DNA of 32,362 nt from Akkermansia muciniphila. Its GTDB lineage: Bacteria > Pseudomonadota > Gammaproteobacteria > Burkholderiales > Burkholderiaceae_C. Below the pieces are notes generated by a model. The model saw only the letters and a list, made by a program, of their open reading frames with translations. It searched no databases and was not told the origin of the DNA. The translations under genes and the position numbers were made by a program. This document shows positions 20,182 to 30,554 of this stretch, one piece after another (position 1 is the first letter of the stretch; each line of letters opens with the position of its first letter). The stretch covers positions 1-32,362 of the forward strand of contig CALPVM020000002.1 in the NCBI GenBank assembly GCA_943327015.2. Direction: 5' to 3'.

Positions 20182-21171
20182 TTAACGTTTTTCTAAAGAT
20201 GAAGGCGGCCAATTTTCCAACTTCATACCCAAAGTCAAGCCACGTGAGGCTAAAACTTCCTTAATTTCATTCAGTGACTTACGACCCAGGTTAGGTGTCT
20301 TAAGCAATTCGTTTTCACTACGCTGAATCAAATCACCAATGTAGTAAATATTTTCTGCTTTAAGACAGTTTGCTGAACGTACTGTAAGTTCTAACTCATC
20401 CACTGGACGTAACAATACCGGATCAAACTGAGCCGCACCACGCGAAGATGGCGCATCAAATGCAGCAAGTTCACTTCCTTCGAGTTGTGCAAAGACTGCC
20501 AATTGCTCTACAAGGATTTTTGCTGAAGCGCGCACTGCATCCTCGGCTGTGATTGCACCGTTAGTTTCAATTTCAACCAGAAGTTTGTCTAAGTCAGTAC
20601 GTTGCTCTACACGGGCATTTTCAACTGAATAGCTCACACGCTTCACAGGTGAAAAGGAGGCATCTAATACAATACGACCAATTGATTTGTTGGGCTCGTC
20701 AGCATAACGGCGCATAGAACCGGGCACATAACCACGACCCTTTTCAACCTTAATCTGCATATCCAATTTGCCACCATGTGACAAAGTTGCAATAACATGG
20801 CTAGGATTAATGATTTCAACATCATGAGGTGTTTGGATGTCAGCTGCAGTTACCAAACCCTCAACATCCTTACGCAGACTTAAAGTGACCTCATCACGAC
20901 CGTGAAGCTTGAAAACAACGCCTTTAAGATTAAGAAGAATGTTAACAACATCTTCTTGTACGCCATCCATTGAGGAGTACTCGTGGAGTACGCCAGCAAT
21001 AGTAACTTCAGTTGCCGCATAACCGGGCATTGAAGATAACAATACACGACGCAGCGCGTTACCTAATGTATGACCATAGCCACGTTCAAATGGCTCTAGA
21101 GCAACTTTGGCGCGGTTGGTACCGAGTTGTTCAACATTGATTGATTTTGGTTTTAGCAAATTAGCTTGCAT
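20182..21171 (-). CDS. rpoA: RNA polymerase alpha subunit
   Basis: [27 protein letters not shown]; alpha-CTD with [25 protein letters not shown]. Confidence 0.98.
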   Translation of the reverse strand: MQANLLKPKSINVEQLGTNRAKVALEPFERGYGHTLGNALRRVLLSSMPGYAATEVTIAGVLHEYSSMDGVQEDVVNILLNLKGVVFKLHGRDEVTLSLRKDVEGLVTAADIQTPHDVEIINPSHVIATLSHGGKLDMQIKVEKGRGYVPGSMRRYADEPNKSIGRIVLDASFSPVKRVSYSVENARVEQRTDLDKLLVEIETNGAITAEDAVRASAKILVEQLAVFAQLEGSELAAFDAPSSRGAAQFDPVLLRPVDELELTVRSANCLKAENIYYIGDLIQRSENELLKTPNLGRKSLNEIKEVLASRGLTLGMKLENWPPSSLEKR

Positions 21172-21274
21172 GCAGACTTCCTCTCAATACCCCCGACTCG
21201 TTACGTCAGTAAGGCTGATGAAGTACCCAGATCGCACTAGTACGACCCGGGAACGAATTCATAATTTATTATGA

Positions 21275-21898
21275 TTAACGTGAATACAACTCAACGATGA
21301 GTGATTCATTGATATCTGCCCCGAATTGATCGCGATCAGGAACAGATTTAAATGTACCCTCGACTTTGTCGGAACTTACATCGACCCATGAGGGCATTCC
21401 AACCTGCTGTGCTAACTGCAAAGCTTCGACAATACGGTTTTGCTTTTTAGACTTATCGCGAATAGCAATAACATCACCTGGTTTGACCATGTAGGAAGGA
21501 ATGTTAACTGAATTGCCATTTACAGTGATCGCCTTGTGCGATACAAGCTGACGCGATTCAGCACGAGTAGATCCAAAACCCATACGGTAAACAACGTTGT
21601 CAAGGCGTGATTCGAGCAGGAACAACAGATTTGCACCCGTATTTCCTTTGCGTCTATCGGCCTCTTCAAAGTAACGTCTAAATTGACGCTCGAGAACACC
21701 GTACATGCGCTTTACTTTTTGCTTTTCACGCAGTTGGAGTCCGAAATCAGAAGTGCGCGCCCCTGAAGTACGTCCATGCTGTCCTGGCTTGGAATCAAAC
21801 TTAGCTTTATCGCCAATTGAGCGGCGAGCGCTTTTTAAGAAAAGATCGGTGCCTTCACGGCGGGATAGTTTGGCCTTGGGGCCGAGATAGCGTGCCAC
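21275..21898 (-). CDS. rpsD: 30S ribosomal protein S4 (GTG start)
   Basis: [28 protein letters not shown]..., S4 domain [22 protein letters not shown]. Confidence 0.98.
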   Translation of the reverse strand: MARYLGPKAKLSRREGTDLFLKSARRSIGDKAKFDSKPGQHGRTSGARTSDFGLQLREKQKVKRMYGVLERQFRRYFEEADRRKGNTGANLLFLLESRLDNVVYRMGFGSTRAESRQLVSHKAITVNGNSVNIPSYMVKPGDVIAIRDKSKKQNRIVEALQLAQQVGMPSWVDVSSDKVEGTFKSVPDRDQFGADINESLIVELYSR

Positions 21899-21921
21899 TT
21901 GAACTTCCTTTATGTCATCTT

Positions 21922-21964
21922 CCGTGAATTTGCATCACGGGAGCCATCAGGTTTCCCTGATGGC
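21922..21964 (-). other. Two tandem RNA stem-loops in the rpsK-rpsD intergenic region
   Basis: Minus strand GCCATCAGG-GAAA-CCTGATGGC (9-bp stem, GNRA loop), then CCGTGA-TGCAAAT-TCACGG (6-bp stem). Confidence 0.75.
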
Positions 21965-21982
21965 GGTGGGCTTGTTAATGAA

Positions 21983-22387
21983 TTAAATACGACGACGCTT
22001 TTGAGGGCGGCATCCGTTGTGAGGAACGGGTGTTACGTCAGCAATAACGTTGATACGGATTCCCAATGCTGCCAATGCGCGCACTGAAGACTCGCGTCCA
22101 GGGCCTGGACCTTTGATTTCAACATCAAGGTTTTTAATGCCTTGCTCTTGGGCTGCACGTCCAGCAACTTCTGAGGCTACCTGAGCAGCAAAAGGAGTTG
22201 ACTTACGTGAACCTTTGAAGCCTTGACCACCTGACGACGCCCAAGACAAAGCATTGCCTTGACGATCTGTGATGGTAATAATGGTATTGTTAAACGAAGC
22301 ATGCACATGTGCAATGCCGTCAGCAACATTTTTACGAACTTTTTTGCGAACACGCTGCGCAGCGTTATTAGCGGGTGCTTTGGCCAT
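21983..22387 (-). CDS. rpsK: 30S ribosomal protein S11
   Basis: [46 protein letters not shown]. Confidence 0.98.
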   Translation of the reverse strand: MAKAPANNAAQRVRKKVRKNVADGIAHVHASFNNTIITITDRQGNALSWASSGGQGFKGSRKSTPFAAQVASEVAGRAAQEQGIKNLDVEIKGPGPGRESSVRALAALGIRINVIADVTPVPHNGCRPQKRRRI

Positions 22388-22406
22388 AATGGTCTCTCAA
22401 TCCCTG

Positions 22407-22772
22407 TTATTTCTTCAACGATGCAGCGGCCTTACGAGGACCTTTGCGGGTGCGTGCATTGGTGCGAGTGCGTTGACCACGCAATGGCAAGCCACGACGA
22501 TGACGGAAGCCGCGATAGCAACCAATATCCATCAATCGCTTGATGTTCATAGTCGTTTCACGACGTAAGTCACCCTCAATGGTGAATTGAGCGATTTGAT
22601 CACGAATTTTTTCGTGATCAGCATCAGTCAAGTCTTTGACTTTTTTCGAATAAGCAATGCCGCATGCCTCGCATATTTTGCGAGCTCGTGTACGACCAAT
22701 ACCAAAGATGGCGGTTAAACCAATTTCAGTATGCTTTTGCGGCGGAATATTAATGCCTGCTATACGTGCCAT
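22407..22772 (-). CDS. rpsM: 30S ribosomal protein S13
   Basis: [34 protein letters not shown]..., [21 protein letters not shown]. Confidence 0.98.
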   Translation of the reverse strand: MARIAGINIPPQKHTEIGLTAIFGIGRTRARKICEACGIAYSKKVKDLTDADHEKIRDQIAQFTIEGDLRRETTMNIKRLMDIGCYRGFRHRRGLPLRGQRTRTNARTRKGPRKAAASLKK

Positions 22773-22796
22773 TTTCGTCCTCTAAAACTCTTGCAA

Positions 22797-22910
22797 TTAA
22801 CCTTGCCGTTGCTTGTGGCGTGGATCTGTACAGATCACACGAACTACACCTTTACGGCGAATGATTTTGCAGTTACGGCAAATTTTCTTGACCGAAGCCG
22901 AAACTTTCAT
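22797..22910 (-). CDS. rpmJ: 50S ribosomal protein L36 (zinc/C+ type)
   Basis: Manual translation [37 protein letters not shown] (37 aa), below the ORF track length cutoff. Confidence 0.97.
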   Translation of the reverse strand: MKVSASVKKICRNCKIIRRKGVVRVICTDPRHKQRQG

Positions 22911-22973
22911 ATTTCTCTCCTAAAACTCTTGAAACCACATAAGTGCTATTGCACTAACCTGCTAATCATTACT

Positions 22974-23191
22974 TTACTTAGCCCGAAAGATGATTCGTGC
23001 ACGCGTTAGATCGTGCGGAGTCATCTCTACAGTCACCTTGTTACCGGGAAAATTCGGATATAGTGCATCCGCATTTTTCCTGATATTTGGCCTAGTACTG
23101 AATGTCCTTTTTCCAGATTTACCCTAAGAGTGGCATTTGGAAGATTTTCTAGGATCTCCCCTTGCATCTGTATTACATCATCCCTAGCCAT
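22974..23191 (-). pseudogene. infA: Translation initiation factor IF-1, one nucleotide short (frameshifted) or recoded
   Basis: From ATG 23191: [52 protein letters not shown] (stop 23033-23035). In the -1 frame the expected tail [23 protein letters not shown] continues to 22974. Total 218 nt = 219-1. Confidence 0.9.
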
Positions 23192-23204
23192 TAACCCAAC
23201 TGCA

Positions 23205-24515
23205 TCAAGAAGCTTTAAAGTTAGCTTTCTTTAACAGTGATTCATACTGCTGAGACATCATGTAATTCTGAACCTGCGCCATGAAATCCATGGTTACAAC
23301 TACAATAATCAGCAAAGATGTTCCACCAAAATAAAAGGGCACGTTGTACTTGAGAATTAAAAACTCTGGCAACAAACATACAAGTGTTATGTAAATTGCT
23401 CCTGCAAACGTTAAACGGAGCAGTATTTTATCAATATATTTGGCTGTATGCTCGCCTGGACGAATTCCAGGAACAAATGCACCACTCTTTTTTAAATTAT
23501 CTGCTGTTTCTCTGCTATTGAATACCAACGCAGTGTAGAAAAAGCAAAAAAATACAATTGCGGCTGCATATAAAAGCACATAGACCGGTTGCCCTGGGCT
23601 AAGGGTACTTGCAATGTCTTTTAACCATCGCATCGAGTCACCAGTACTGAACCAGTTTGCGATTGTAGCAGGTAACAAGATTATCGAGGATGCAAATATA
23701 GGAGGAATTACCCCTGCCATATTTAGCTTTAACGGTAAGTGAGATGACTGCCCACCATAAACTTTGTTACCGACTTGTCTACGAGCGTAATTCACTAGAA
23801 TTTTGCGTTGACCGCGCTCAACAAACACTACAAAATAGGTTACAACACCCACCAAAGCCACAATCAGGATACATACAATTATGCTCATAGCTCCTGTTCT
23901 GACCAGCTCGAACAAACCACCCAATGCACTTGGCAACCCTGCTGCAATACCTGCAAAAATTAGGATTGATATACCATTACCTAATCCGCGCTCTGTTATT
24001 TGCTCACCTAACCACATTAGAAACATGGTTCCAGCTGTCAGAGTAACTACCGATGTCATTCTAAAACCGAAACCGGGCGATATGACCAAGCCTGCAGATG
24101 CCTCGAGTGCCATAGCAATACCCAGCGACTGGAAAAGAGCTAAACCTAAAGTTCCGTAGCGTGTGTACTGTGTTATTTTTCTACGCCCAGCTTCGCCTTC
24201 TTTTTTAAGCTGCTCAAAAGCAGGCAAAACGTAACCCAATAACTGCATTACGATAGATGCAGAAATATAAGGCATGATTCCCAGGGCAAAAATTGTGAAC
24301 CTTGATAACGCACCACCGGAAAACATATTAAATAAATTTAATATTCCACCCTCTTGACCCTTGAATAACTGCTGTAATTGCGCAGGATCAATTCCTGGAA
24401 CAGGAATATGGGCTCCGATTCGGTACACGACCAAAGCTAGCAACAAAAACACAAGTCGACGACGTAAATCGTCAAACTTTCCTGTTTTGGCTAAATTTGC
24501 TGCGTTTGTTGCCAC
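23205..24515 (-). CDS. secY: Preprotein translocase subunit SecY (GTG start)
   Basis: [34 protein letters not shown]..., [37 protein letters not shown]. Confidence 0.98.
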   Translation of the reverse strand: MATNAANLAKTGKFDDLRRRLVFLLLALVVYRIGAHIPVPGIDPAQLQQLFKGQEGGILNLFNMFSGGALSRFTIFALGIMPYISASIVMQLLGYVLPAFEQLKKEGEAGRRKITQYTRYGTLGLALFQSLGIAMALEASAGLVISPGFGFRMTSVVTLTAGTMFLMWLGEQITERGLGNGISILIFAGIAAGLPSALGGLFELVRTGAMSIIVCILIVALVGVVTYFVVFVERGQRKILVNYARRQVGNKVYGGQSSHLPLKLNMAGVIPPIFASSIILLPATIANWFSTGDSMRWLKDIASTLSPGQPVYVLLYAAAIVFFCFFYTALVFNSRETADNLKKSGAFVPGIRPGEHTAKYIDKILLRLTFAGAIYITLVCLLPEFLILKYNVPFYFGGTSLLIIVVVTMDFMAQVQNYMMSQQYESLLKKANFKAS

Positions 24516-24536
24516 TGGGATTCTTTCGAACTAGTA

Positions 24537-24968
24537 TTAAGCCAAACTTCCACCAACTGCTTCAATAGCAGTTTTTGCTCCAGCTGTTGCCCCAATTCCA
24601 TTGAGTTTGACAGCTTTTGTGATGGTGCCAGTGTTAATAACTTTAACTACTTTAGCCAATTCACCCACTACACCCAATTGCTTGAGTGTTAGCAAGTCAA
24701 CTTCTGGTAGATTGAGCGCTTCAAGCGTTGTCAATGTTACTTCAGCATTAAATTTCAAAGATTGTGATTTGAAGCCACGTTTAGGCAGACGGCGATGCAT
24801 TGGCATTTGTCCGCCTTCGAAACCAACTTTGTGGTAACCACCTGCACGTGATTTCTGACCCTTGTGTCCACGACCAGCTGTTTTGCCGAGTCCAGATCCA
24901 ATGCCACGTCCTACACGACGCTTTGCATGTTTTGCACCATCTGCTGGCTGTATGCTATTGAGTTCCAT
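24537..24968 (-). CDS. rplO: 50S ribosomal protein L15
   Basis: [44 protein letters not shown]. The track start at 24974 is an in-frame TTG. Confidence 0.97.
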   Translation of the reverse strand: MELNSIQPADGAKHAKRRVGRGIGSGLGKTAGRGHKGQKSRAGGYHKVGFEGGQMPMHRRLPKRGFKSQSLKFNAEVTLTTLEALNLPEVDLLTLKQLGVVGELAKVVKVINTGTITKAVKLNGIGATAGAKTAIEAVGGSLA

Positions 24969-24978
24969 CATCAACTCC

Positions 24979-25161
24979 TTAGAGCACTTTGACCAGATAA
25001 CTGATCTTGTTAATCATTCCACGTACTTCTGGTGTATCCACCAACTCACTAGTACTGTTCATTTTACGCAAACCTAATCCACGTACAGTTGCACGGTGTG
25101 ATTCTTTGCATCCAATGGGGCTTCGCACCAGTTGAATTTTTACTAATTGTTGTGTTGTCAT
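24979..25161 (-). CDS. rpmD: 50S ribosomal protein L30
   Basis: [55 protein letters not shown]. Confidence 0.97.
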   Translation of the reverse strand: MTTQQLVKIQLVRSPIGCKESHRATVRGLGLRKMNSTSELVDTPEVRGMINKISYLVKVL

Positions 25162-25175
25162 GGGTATATCTCCGA

Positions 25176-25700
25176 TTAAGCGAAGATTTCTTCTATGGTT
25201 TTGCCGCGCTTGGCAGCCACTTCTGCTGGAGTCGTTGATACAGACAGTGCATTCAATGTTGCACGTACCATATTGTAAGGATTGGTTGAACCATGGCTTT
25301 TTGCCACGATATCTGTGATTCCAATTACTTCAAATACTGCACGCATTGGACCACCAGCAATGATTCCAGTACCTTTAGGGGCTGGAGTCATCATCACGCT
25401 AGCAGCACCATGCTGACCTACCACCTTGTGATGAATAGATCCATTTTTTAATGAAACTTTCATCAGGTTGCGTCGCGCTTCTTCCATTGCTTTTTGTACA
25501 GCAGATGGCACTTCTTTCGATTTGCCTTTGCCCATACCAATGCGACCATCACCATCACCCACTACTGTCAGGGCTGCGAATCCTAAAATACGACCGCCTT
25601 TAACAACTTTGGTAACGCGATTGATCGCGATCATTTTTTCGCGCAGACCGTCTTCAGGACCTTCGGCCTTACCCTGCACTTTAGCTTGTACTTTAGCCAT
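25176..25700 (-). CDS. rpsE: 30S ribosomal protein S5
   Basis: [45 protein letters not shown]. Confidence 0.98.
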   Translation of the reverse strand: MAKVQAKVQGKAEGPEDGLREKMIAINRVTKVVKGGRILGFAALTVVGDGDGRIGMGKGKSKEVPSAVQKAMEEARRNLMKVSLKNGSIHHKVVGQHGAASVMMTPAPKGTGIIAGGPMRAVFEVIGITDIVAKSHGSTNPYNMVRATLNALSVSTTPAEVAAKRGKTIEEIFA

Positions 25701-25717
25701 ATTAATTTCCGATCTGC

Positions 25718-26083
25718 TTAGAACTGTAATCCAGCTTCACGAGCTGCATCCGCTAACGCTTTTACGCGACCATGGTATGCAAATCCTGAACGGTCAAACG
25801 CAACCTTTTCAACACCAGCTGCTTTGGCTTTTTCAGCCAATCTCTTACCAATGACTTGTGCAGCTGCAATGTTTCCACCTTTGCCAGATGCACCCAGTGA
25901 TGCGCGCACTTCTGCCTCTGCTGTAGATGCTGATGCCAGCACCTTGCCACCATCGCCAGAGATTACTGCGGCGTAAATATGCAAGTTTGTGCGATTGACA
26001 GTCAAACGTGCAATTCCTTGCTGCGCAATACGTATGCGGGTCTGACGCGCTCTGCGAAGACGCTGCTCTTTTTTGGTCAACAT
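25718..26083 (-). CDS. rplR: 50S ribosomal protein L18
   Basis: [34 protein letters not shown]..., [27 protein letters not shown]. Confidence 0.98.
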   Translation of the reverse strand: MLTKKEQRLRRARQTRIRIAQQGIARLTVNRTNLHIYAAVISGDGGKVLASASTAEAEVRASLGASGKGGNIAAAQVIGKRLAEKAKAAGVEKVAFDRSGFAYHGRVKALADAAREAGLQF

Positions 26084-26094
26084 GTTGCAGATCC

Positions 26095-26628
26095 TTATTT
26101 CTTCTTGGTTTCTTTGATTGTGATTTTCTCATCCGCGTAGCGGATACCTTTGCCTTTGTATGGCTCAGGCGCGCGAACAGCACGAATCTCGGCAGCCATC
26201 TGACCTACAACCTGTCGATCAGCACCTTTGATAATGATTTCAGTAGGTGTCGGTGTTTGAACCGTGATTCCTGTTGGCATATCAAAGTTCACTGGATGCG
26301 AGTAACCCACTTGCAAGTTCAGTTTGTTACCAGTTGCTGCCGCTTTGTAACCCACACCAACCAAAGTTAACTTTCTTTCGAAGCCCTTTGTTACGCCAAT
26401 GACCATGTTGTTAACAAGTTGGCGCATAGTGCCGGTCATTGCATCTGCTTCACGTGATTCATTGGCCGCTTTAAAACTTAGCTTGCCCGATTCATTCGCA
26501 ACTGCAACCAATTTATTCATTGGCAATTGGAGTGTACCTCCAGTGCCTTTGACATTGATTTGCTCTTGTGCGATTGTTATTTCTACACCAGCCGGTACTA
26601 CGACTGGCAGTTTACCTACACGAGACAT
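26095..26628 (-). CDS. rplF: 50S ribosomal protein L6
   Basis: [19 protein letters not shown]..., [24 protein letters not shown]. Confidence 0.98.
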   Translation of the reverse strand: MSRVGKLPVVVPAGVEITIAQEQINVKGTGGTLQLPMNKLVAVANESGKLSFKAANESREADAMTGTMRQLVNNMVIGVTKGFERKLTLVGVGYKAAATGNKLNLQVGYSHPVNFDMPTGITVQTPTPTEIIIKGADRQVVGQMAAEIRAVRAPEPYKGKGIRYADEKITIKETKKK

Positions 26629-26649
26629 TTTTTTACTCCTCCTGCAGGG

Positions 26650-27045
26650 TTAAGCTACATAGCAAAGCACTTCACCACCGACACCGGCAGCACGCGCTTT
26701 ACGATCTGTCATTACACCTTTAGGTGTTGTTACGATGGCTACGCCCAAACCGTTTTGCACTTGGGGGATAGCATCACTTGCGCGGTATACACGCAGTCCT
26801 GGGCGACTTACGCGCTCGATGCGCTCAATAACCGGACGGCCTGCATAATACTTTAATGCAATTTCTAACTCTGACTTTCCACCAGAATTTGATACTTTGA
26901 ATGCATCAATGTATCCCTCGTCTTTAAGCACCCGAACAATTGCCAGCTTTACTTTTGATGAAGGTACGCTTACTGTTGATTTTGCAACCATTTGCGCATT
27001 TCTAATGCGTGTTAACAAGTCTGCAATAGGATCACTCATACTCAT
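26650..27045 (-). CDS. rpsH: 30S ribosomal protein S8
   Basis: [31 protein letters not shown]..., [21 protein letters not shown]. Confidence 0.98.
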   Translation of the reverse strand: MSMSDPIADLLTRIRNAQMVAKSTVSVPSSKVKLAIVRVLKDEGYIDAFKVSNSGGKSELEIALKYYAGRPVIERIERVSRPGLRVYRASDAIPQVQNGLGVAIVTTPKGVMTDRKARAAGVGGEVLCYVA

Positions 27046-27062
27046 AATAGTTCTCCTACCTT

Positions 27063-27368
27063 TTACCAGCTCGCCTTGACAATGCCAGGAATCTCTCCGG
27101 CGAATGCCATTTCACGAATTTTTGCACGACCCAGACCAAAGTGCTGGAATGTTCCACGAGGACGACCTGTGATTGCACAGCGATTACGCTGTCTTGTTGG
27201 ATTTGCATTGCGCGGCAATTTTTGCAAAGCCAATCGTGCTGCCGCACGCTCTTCTTCAGAGTGCTTTGCGCTCGTAGCAATCGCCTTGAGTCCTGCATGT
27301 TTTTTTGCGAACTTTGCAACCAATTTGTCGCGTTTGAGTTCACGCTCGATTAAAGCCATTTTAGCCAT
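27063..27368 (-). CDS. rpsN: 30S ribosomal protein S14 (long C- type)
   Basis: [23 protein letters not shown]..., [41 protein letters not shown]. Confidence 0.98.
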   Translation of the reverse strand: MAKMALIERELKRDKLVAKFAKKHAGLKAIATSAKHSEEERAAARLALQKLPRNANPTRQRNRCAITGRPRGTFQHFGLGRAKIREMAFAGEIPGIVKASW

Positions 27369-27376
27369 TGATCACC

Positions 27377-27916
27377 TCAATTCTTGAACGGGAAGCGGAA
27401 AGCAGCAAGCAGAGCTTTGCACTCTTCATCTGTCTTTGCTGTTGTGGTGATACTGATATTCAAACCACGCAAAGCATCAACTTTGTCGTATTCAATTTCA
27501 GGAAAAATGATTTGCTCTTTAACACCAATGTTGTAATTTCCACGACCATCGAATGCACGACCGGAAATACCACGGAAATCGCGTACACGTGGCAACGCCA
27601 CGGTTACAAAGCGATCAAGAAACTCGTACATTTGCACACCGCGCAGTGTAACCATGCAGCCAATAGCTTGACCTTCACGGATCTTAAATCCTGCGATCGC
27701 TTTTTTAGCTTTTGTTACTACTGGTTTTTGGCCCGCAATTTTAGTTAAGTCATTGACTGCGTTTTCCATGACTTTTTTATCTGCCACAGCCTCACTCACA
27801 CCCATGTTTAATGTGATTTTAGTGATTCTAGGCACTTGCATAGCTGACTTGTAACCAAATTTTGCTTGCAAGTCTGATGCGATTTTTTCGCGGAACTGTT
27901 GTTGTAAACGTGCCAT
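27377..27916 (-). CDS. rplE: 50S ribosomal protein L5
   Basis: [50 protein letters not shown]. Confidence 0.98.
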   Translation of the reverse strand: MARLQQQFREKIASDLQAKFGYKSAMQVPRITKITLNMGVSEAVADKKVMENAVNDLTKIAGQKPVVTKAKKAIAGFKIREGQAIGCMVTLRGVQMYEFLDRFVTVALPRVRDFRGISGRAFDGRGNYNIGVKEQIIFPEIEYDKVDALRGLNISITTTAKTDEECKALLAAFRFPFKN

Positions 27917-27918
27917 GT

Positions 27919-28239
27919 TTATGCCGCCTTGATTTCTTCGCCACTTGACTTGTAAACGCGCACACGCTTACCATCCGCCAGCAACTTGATTCCTACCCGA
28001 TCAGCCTTTCCGGTTGCTGCATTAAAAATTGCAACATTGGATTGGTGAATAGGCATGTTTTTTTCAACGATACCGCCAGTGGTTCCCTTCATGGGATTTG
28101 GCTTTGTATGTTTTTTAACGAGGTTGATACCTTCAACCATAACGTGTGAATCATCTTGACGCAACGTTACTTTACCGCGTTTACCTTTATCGCGTCCTGC
28201 GATGACGATGACTTCATCGCCTTTACGAATCTTGTTCAT
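27919..28239 (-). CDS. rplX: 50S ribosomal protein L24
   Basis: [63 protein letters not shown]. Confidence 0.98.
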   Translation of the reverse strand: MNKIRKGDEVIVIAGRDKGKRGKVTLRQDDSHVMVEGINLVKKHTKPNPMKGTTGGIVEKNMPIHQSNVAIFNAATGKADRVGIKLLADGKRVRVYKSSGEEIKAA

Positions 28240-28248
28240 GGCGCGTCC

Positions 28249-28617
28249 TTACAAAACTTCTGGCGCCAATGACACGATTTTCATGAACTTTTCAGTACGC
28301 AACTCACGCGTAACTGGTCCAAAAATACGTGTACCAATGGGCTCTAATTTGGCATTGAGCAACACTGCCGCATTGCCATCAAATTTTACTAATGAGCCAT
28401 CGCTGCGGCGAATGCCTTTGGCAGTGCGTACAACTACTGCGCTGTAAACCTCACCTTTTTTGACACGTCCCCGCGGCGCAGCCTCTTTAATACTTACTTT
28501 AATAATGTCGCCTACACTGGCGTAACGACGCTTTGACCCGCCAAGCACTTTAATGCATAGGACAGATTTGGCACCCGTGTTATCGGCAACTTCTAATCTT
28601 GATTCTGTTTGGATCAT
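28249..28617 (-). CDS. rplN: 50S ribosomal protein L14
   Basis: [50 protein letters not shown]. The track start at 28632 is 5 codons too early. Confidence 0.98.
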   Translation of the reverse strand: MIQTESRLEVADNTGAKSVLCIKVLGGSKRRYASVGDIIKVSIKEAAPRGRVKKGEVYSAVVVRTAKGIRRSDGSLVKFDGNAAVLLNAKLEPIGTRIFGPVTRELRTEKFMKIVSLAPEVL

Positions 28618-28754
28618 TTTAAATATTTCCAACTTGCACCCGATTGACTTTATTTAGCCAACCAAGTCAGTCTTGGACCCGTTAATTGCTACACAAACCA
28701 CTTGCATAGCTTTTACTTGGGCAGAAACTTCATCTTTTTCAAGCGAAGCCCTAG

Positions 28755-28783
28755 AATGTAACAGAGTTTTTGCAGGTCGTCAA
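28755..28783 (-). promoter_or_regulatory. Candidate sigma70 promoter of the spc ribosomal operon
   Basis: Minus strand TTGACG-17 nt-TACATT. The -35 (28778-28783) overlaps the glpD TGA stop. Confidence 0.65.
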
Positions 28784-30411
28784 ACTTTTTTTACTGGAAC
28801 CGTGAAATATTGTGCAGCCAAGCTGCAAAATTCTTCAACTTGGGGATTCAAGCCTGTTTCTTCTTGCAAGATCCGCCCAACGCGCTCTGCTATAGAGTGC
28901 GCTGCTTTGGCTTCTAGAAACAATAGCCGCGACCTTCTGGCCAGCATATCTTCCACAGTAACTGCATACTCAAATCGCGCAGCAAACCTAACCATGGCTT
29001 CGGTGATTCCCGGGTATATTTCTGCATTGGCTCCCGGGAGTGCATTGACAGTTTTTTGCTCATCTCCATAAGAGTGAATACCGGGCGCCAGTGATATGGA
29101 TACCGGCGTCTGGCTGGCTAACTGAGATCCTAGCAAGCGTAATTGGTTGGTAACGCCGTGCTTTGAACGCGGCACCAGTGACTTTTCCATGCATTGCGCC
29201 AGTACGTCTTCAGCCATAGCGCGGTAGGTTGTCCATTTGCCACCTGTGACAGTGACCAGACCACTGCGACTGATTAGAACAGTATGCTCGCGGCTGAGAC
29301 CTTTAGTGTTGTCACCATCATCGTCTTGCGGTTTTACCAGTGGCCGTAATCCTACCCAAATACTTTTTACATCGGCACGGGTAGGCGCACGGCGCAAATA
29401 ACGGGCTGATTCGCTAAGTATGAATTCGACTTCCTCTTCGAACGCCAATGGCTCGCGTGCCAGGTCCGAGCGCGGTGTATCGGTGGTCCCCAAAATTACT
29501 TTACCCAGCCATGGCACTGCAAACAGCACGCGCCCGTCGGCTGTTTTAGGCACCATGAGGGCTGTGTCGGAATCTAAAAACTCACGGTCCACGACAATGT
29601 GAACCCCTTGACTGGGTGCAACCATGGGTTTGGTGGGTCGACGGCCATCATGGGCGTTTGCCACCCCATCTTTTTCGCGCAGAGCATCTACCCATACTCC
29701 TGCTGCGTTTACGACGCATCGCGCTTCAATGGTGTATTGCTCCCCACTGAGGGTATCTTGACATTTGAGGCCTGATACTTTGGAGTCTTGGTTATAAGTT
29801 AAATCGACTGCACTGCAGTAGTTAACCAGTAAAGCACCATGTGCTGCGGCAGTGCGCGCCAACGCCAAGGCGAGGCGGGCATCGTTGAATTGACCATCCC
29901 AGTACTTGACGCCACCCTTGAGTTGATCTTTGACAGCGGTAGGTAGCAATGCTGACGTTTGCTCTTTACCCAAGAGCCGGGTTTTTCCAAGTCCTGCTTT
30001 GCCGGCAAGCAAGTCGTACAGCATGAGTCCAATGCCATAAAACGGGGTTTCCCACCATTTATAGGATGGCATGACAAATGCCAGTGGCTGGGCTAAATGG
30101 GGCGCATTGTTGAGCAACGTGGTGCGTTCGTGCAGTGCTTCACGCACCAGAGAAATGTTGCCTTGTGCCAGGTATCGCACACCTCCATGCACCAGCTTGG
30201 TAGCGCGAGAGGACGTGCCCTTGGCAAAGTCATGCGACTCTACCAACACTACTTTTAGGCCACGGGCTGCAGCATCCAGAGCAACACCCAAACCGGTTGC
30301 GCCGCCACCTACAATCGCAATATCGTAGGTTCGTGTTTCGTTAAGTCGCGCCATTAATTGGGCGCGCGGAGTAGGCATAGGAGTGTTTGCTGGTGACATA
30401 TTTTTTGCCAT
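28780..30411 (-). CDS. glpD: Glycerol-3-phosphate dehydrogenase (aerobic, FAD)
   Basis: YDIAIVGGGATGLGVALDAAARGLKVVLVESHDFAKGTSSRATKLVHGGVRYLAQGN. Start near MAKNMSPANTP (30411); the track start 30525 would nearly abut the divergent glpK. Confidence 0.95.
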   Translation of the reverse strand: MAKNMSPANTPMPTPRAQLMARLNETRTYDIAIVGGGATGLGVALDAAARGLKVVLVESHDFAKGTSSRATKLVHGGVRYLAQGNISLVREALHERTTLLNNAPHLAQPLAFVMPSYKWWETPFYGIGLMLYDLLAGKAGLGKTRLLGKEQTSALLPTAVKDQLKGGVKYWDGQFNDARLALALARTAAAHGALLVNYCSAVDLTYNQDSKVSGLKCQDTLSGEQYTIEARCVVNAAGVWVDALREKDGVANAHDGRRPTKPMVAPSQGVHIVVDREFLDSDTALMVPKTADGRVLFAVPWLGKVILGTTDTPRSDLAREPLAFEEEVEFILSESARYLRRAPTRADVKSIWVGLRPLVKPQDDDGDNTKGLSREHTVLISRSGLVTVTGGKWTTYRAMAEDVLAQCMEKSLVPRSKHGVTNQLRLLGSQLASQTPVSISLAPGIHSYGDEQKTVNALPGANAEIYPGITEAMVRFAARFEYAVTVEDMLARRSRLLFLEAKAAHSIAERVGRILQEETGLNPQVEEFCSLAAQYFTVPVKKV

Positions 30412-30554
30412 TAGACGTTTGAAGGGTGTTATGTTATTCGTTTCGGTCGTTCCAATCGAGTATCGTACATAAATTAGCGCACTACTTTCATTGCTTGCTA
30501 CAGAAATCTTGTAACCTACGGCCAATCATTTTTTTGTTTTGAAGGCACCCAACC

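Noticed and set aside
21259-21274. TCATAAT-TT-ATTATGA palindrome just after the rpsD stop
   Set aside because: Short, AT-rich, weak; likely chance or minor spacer structure.
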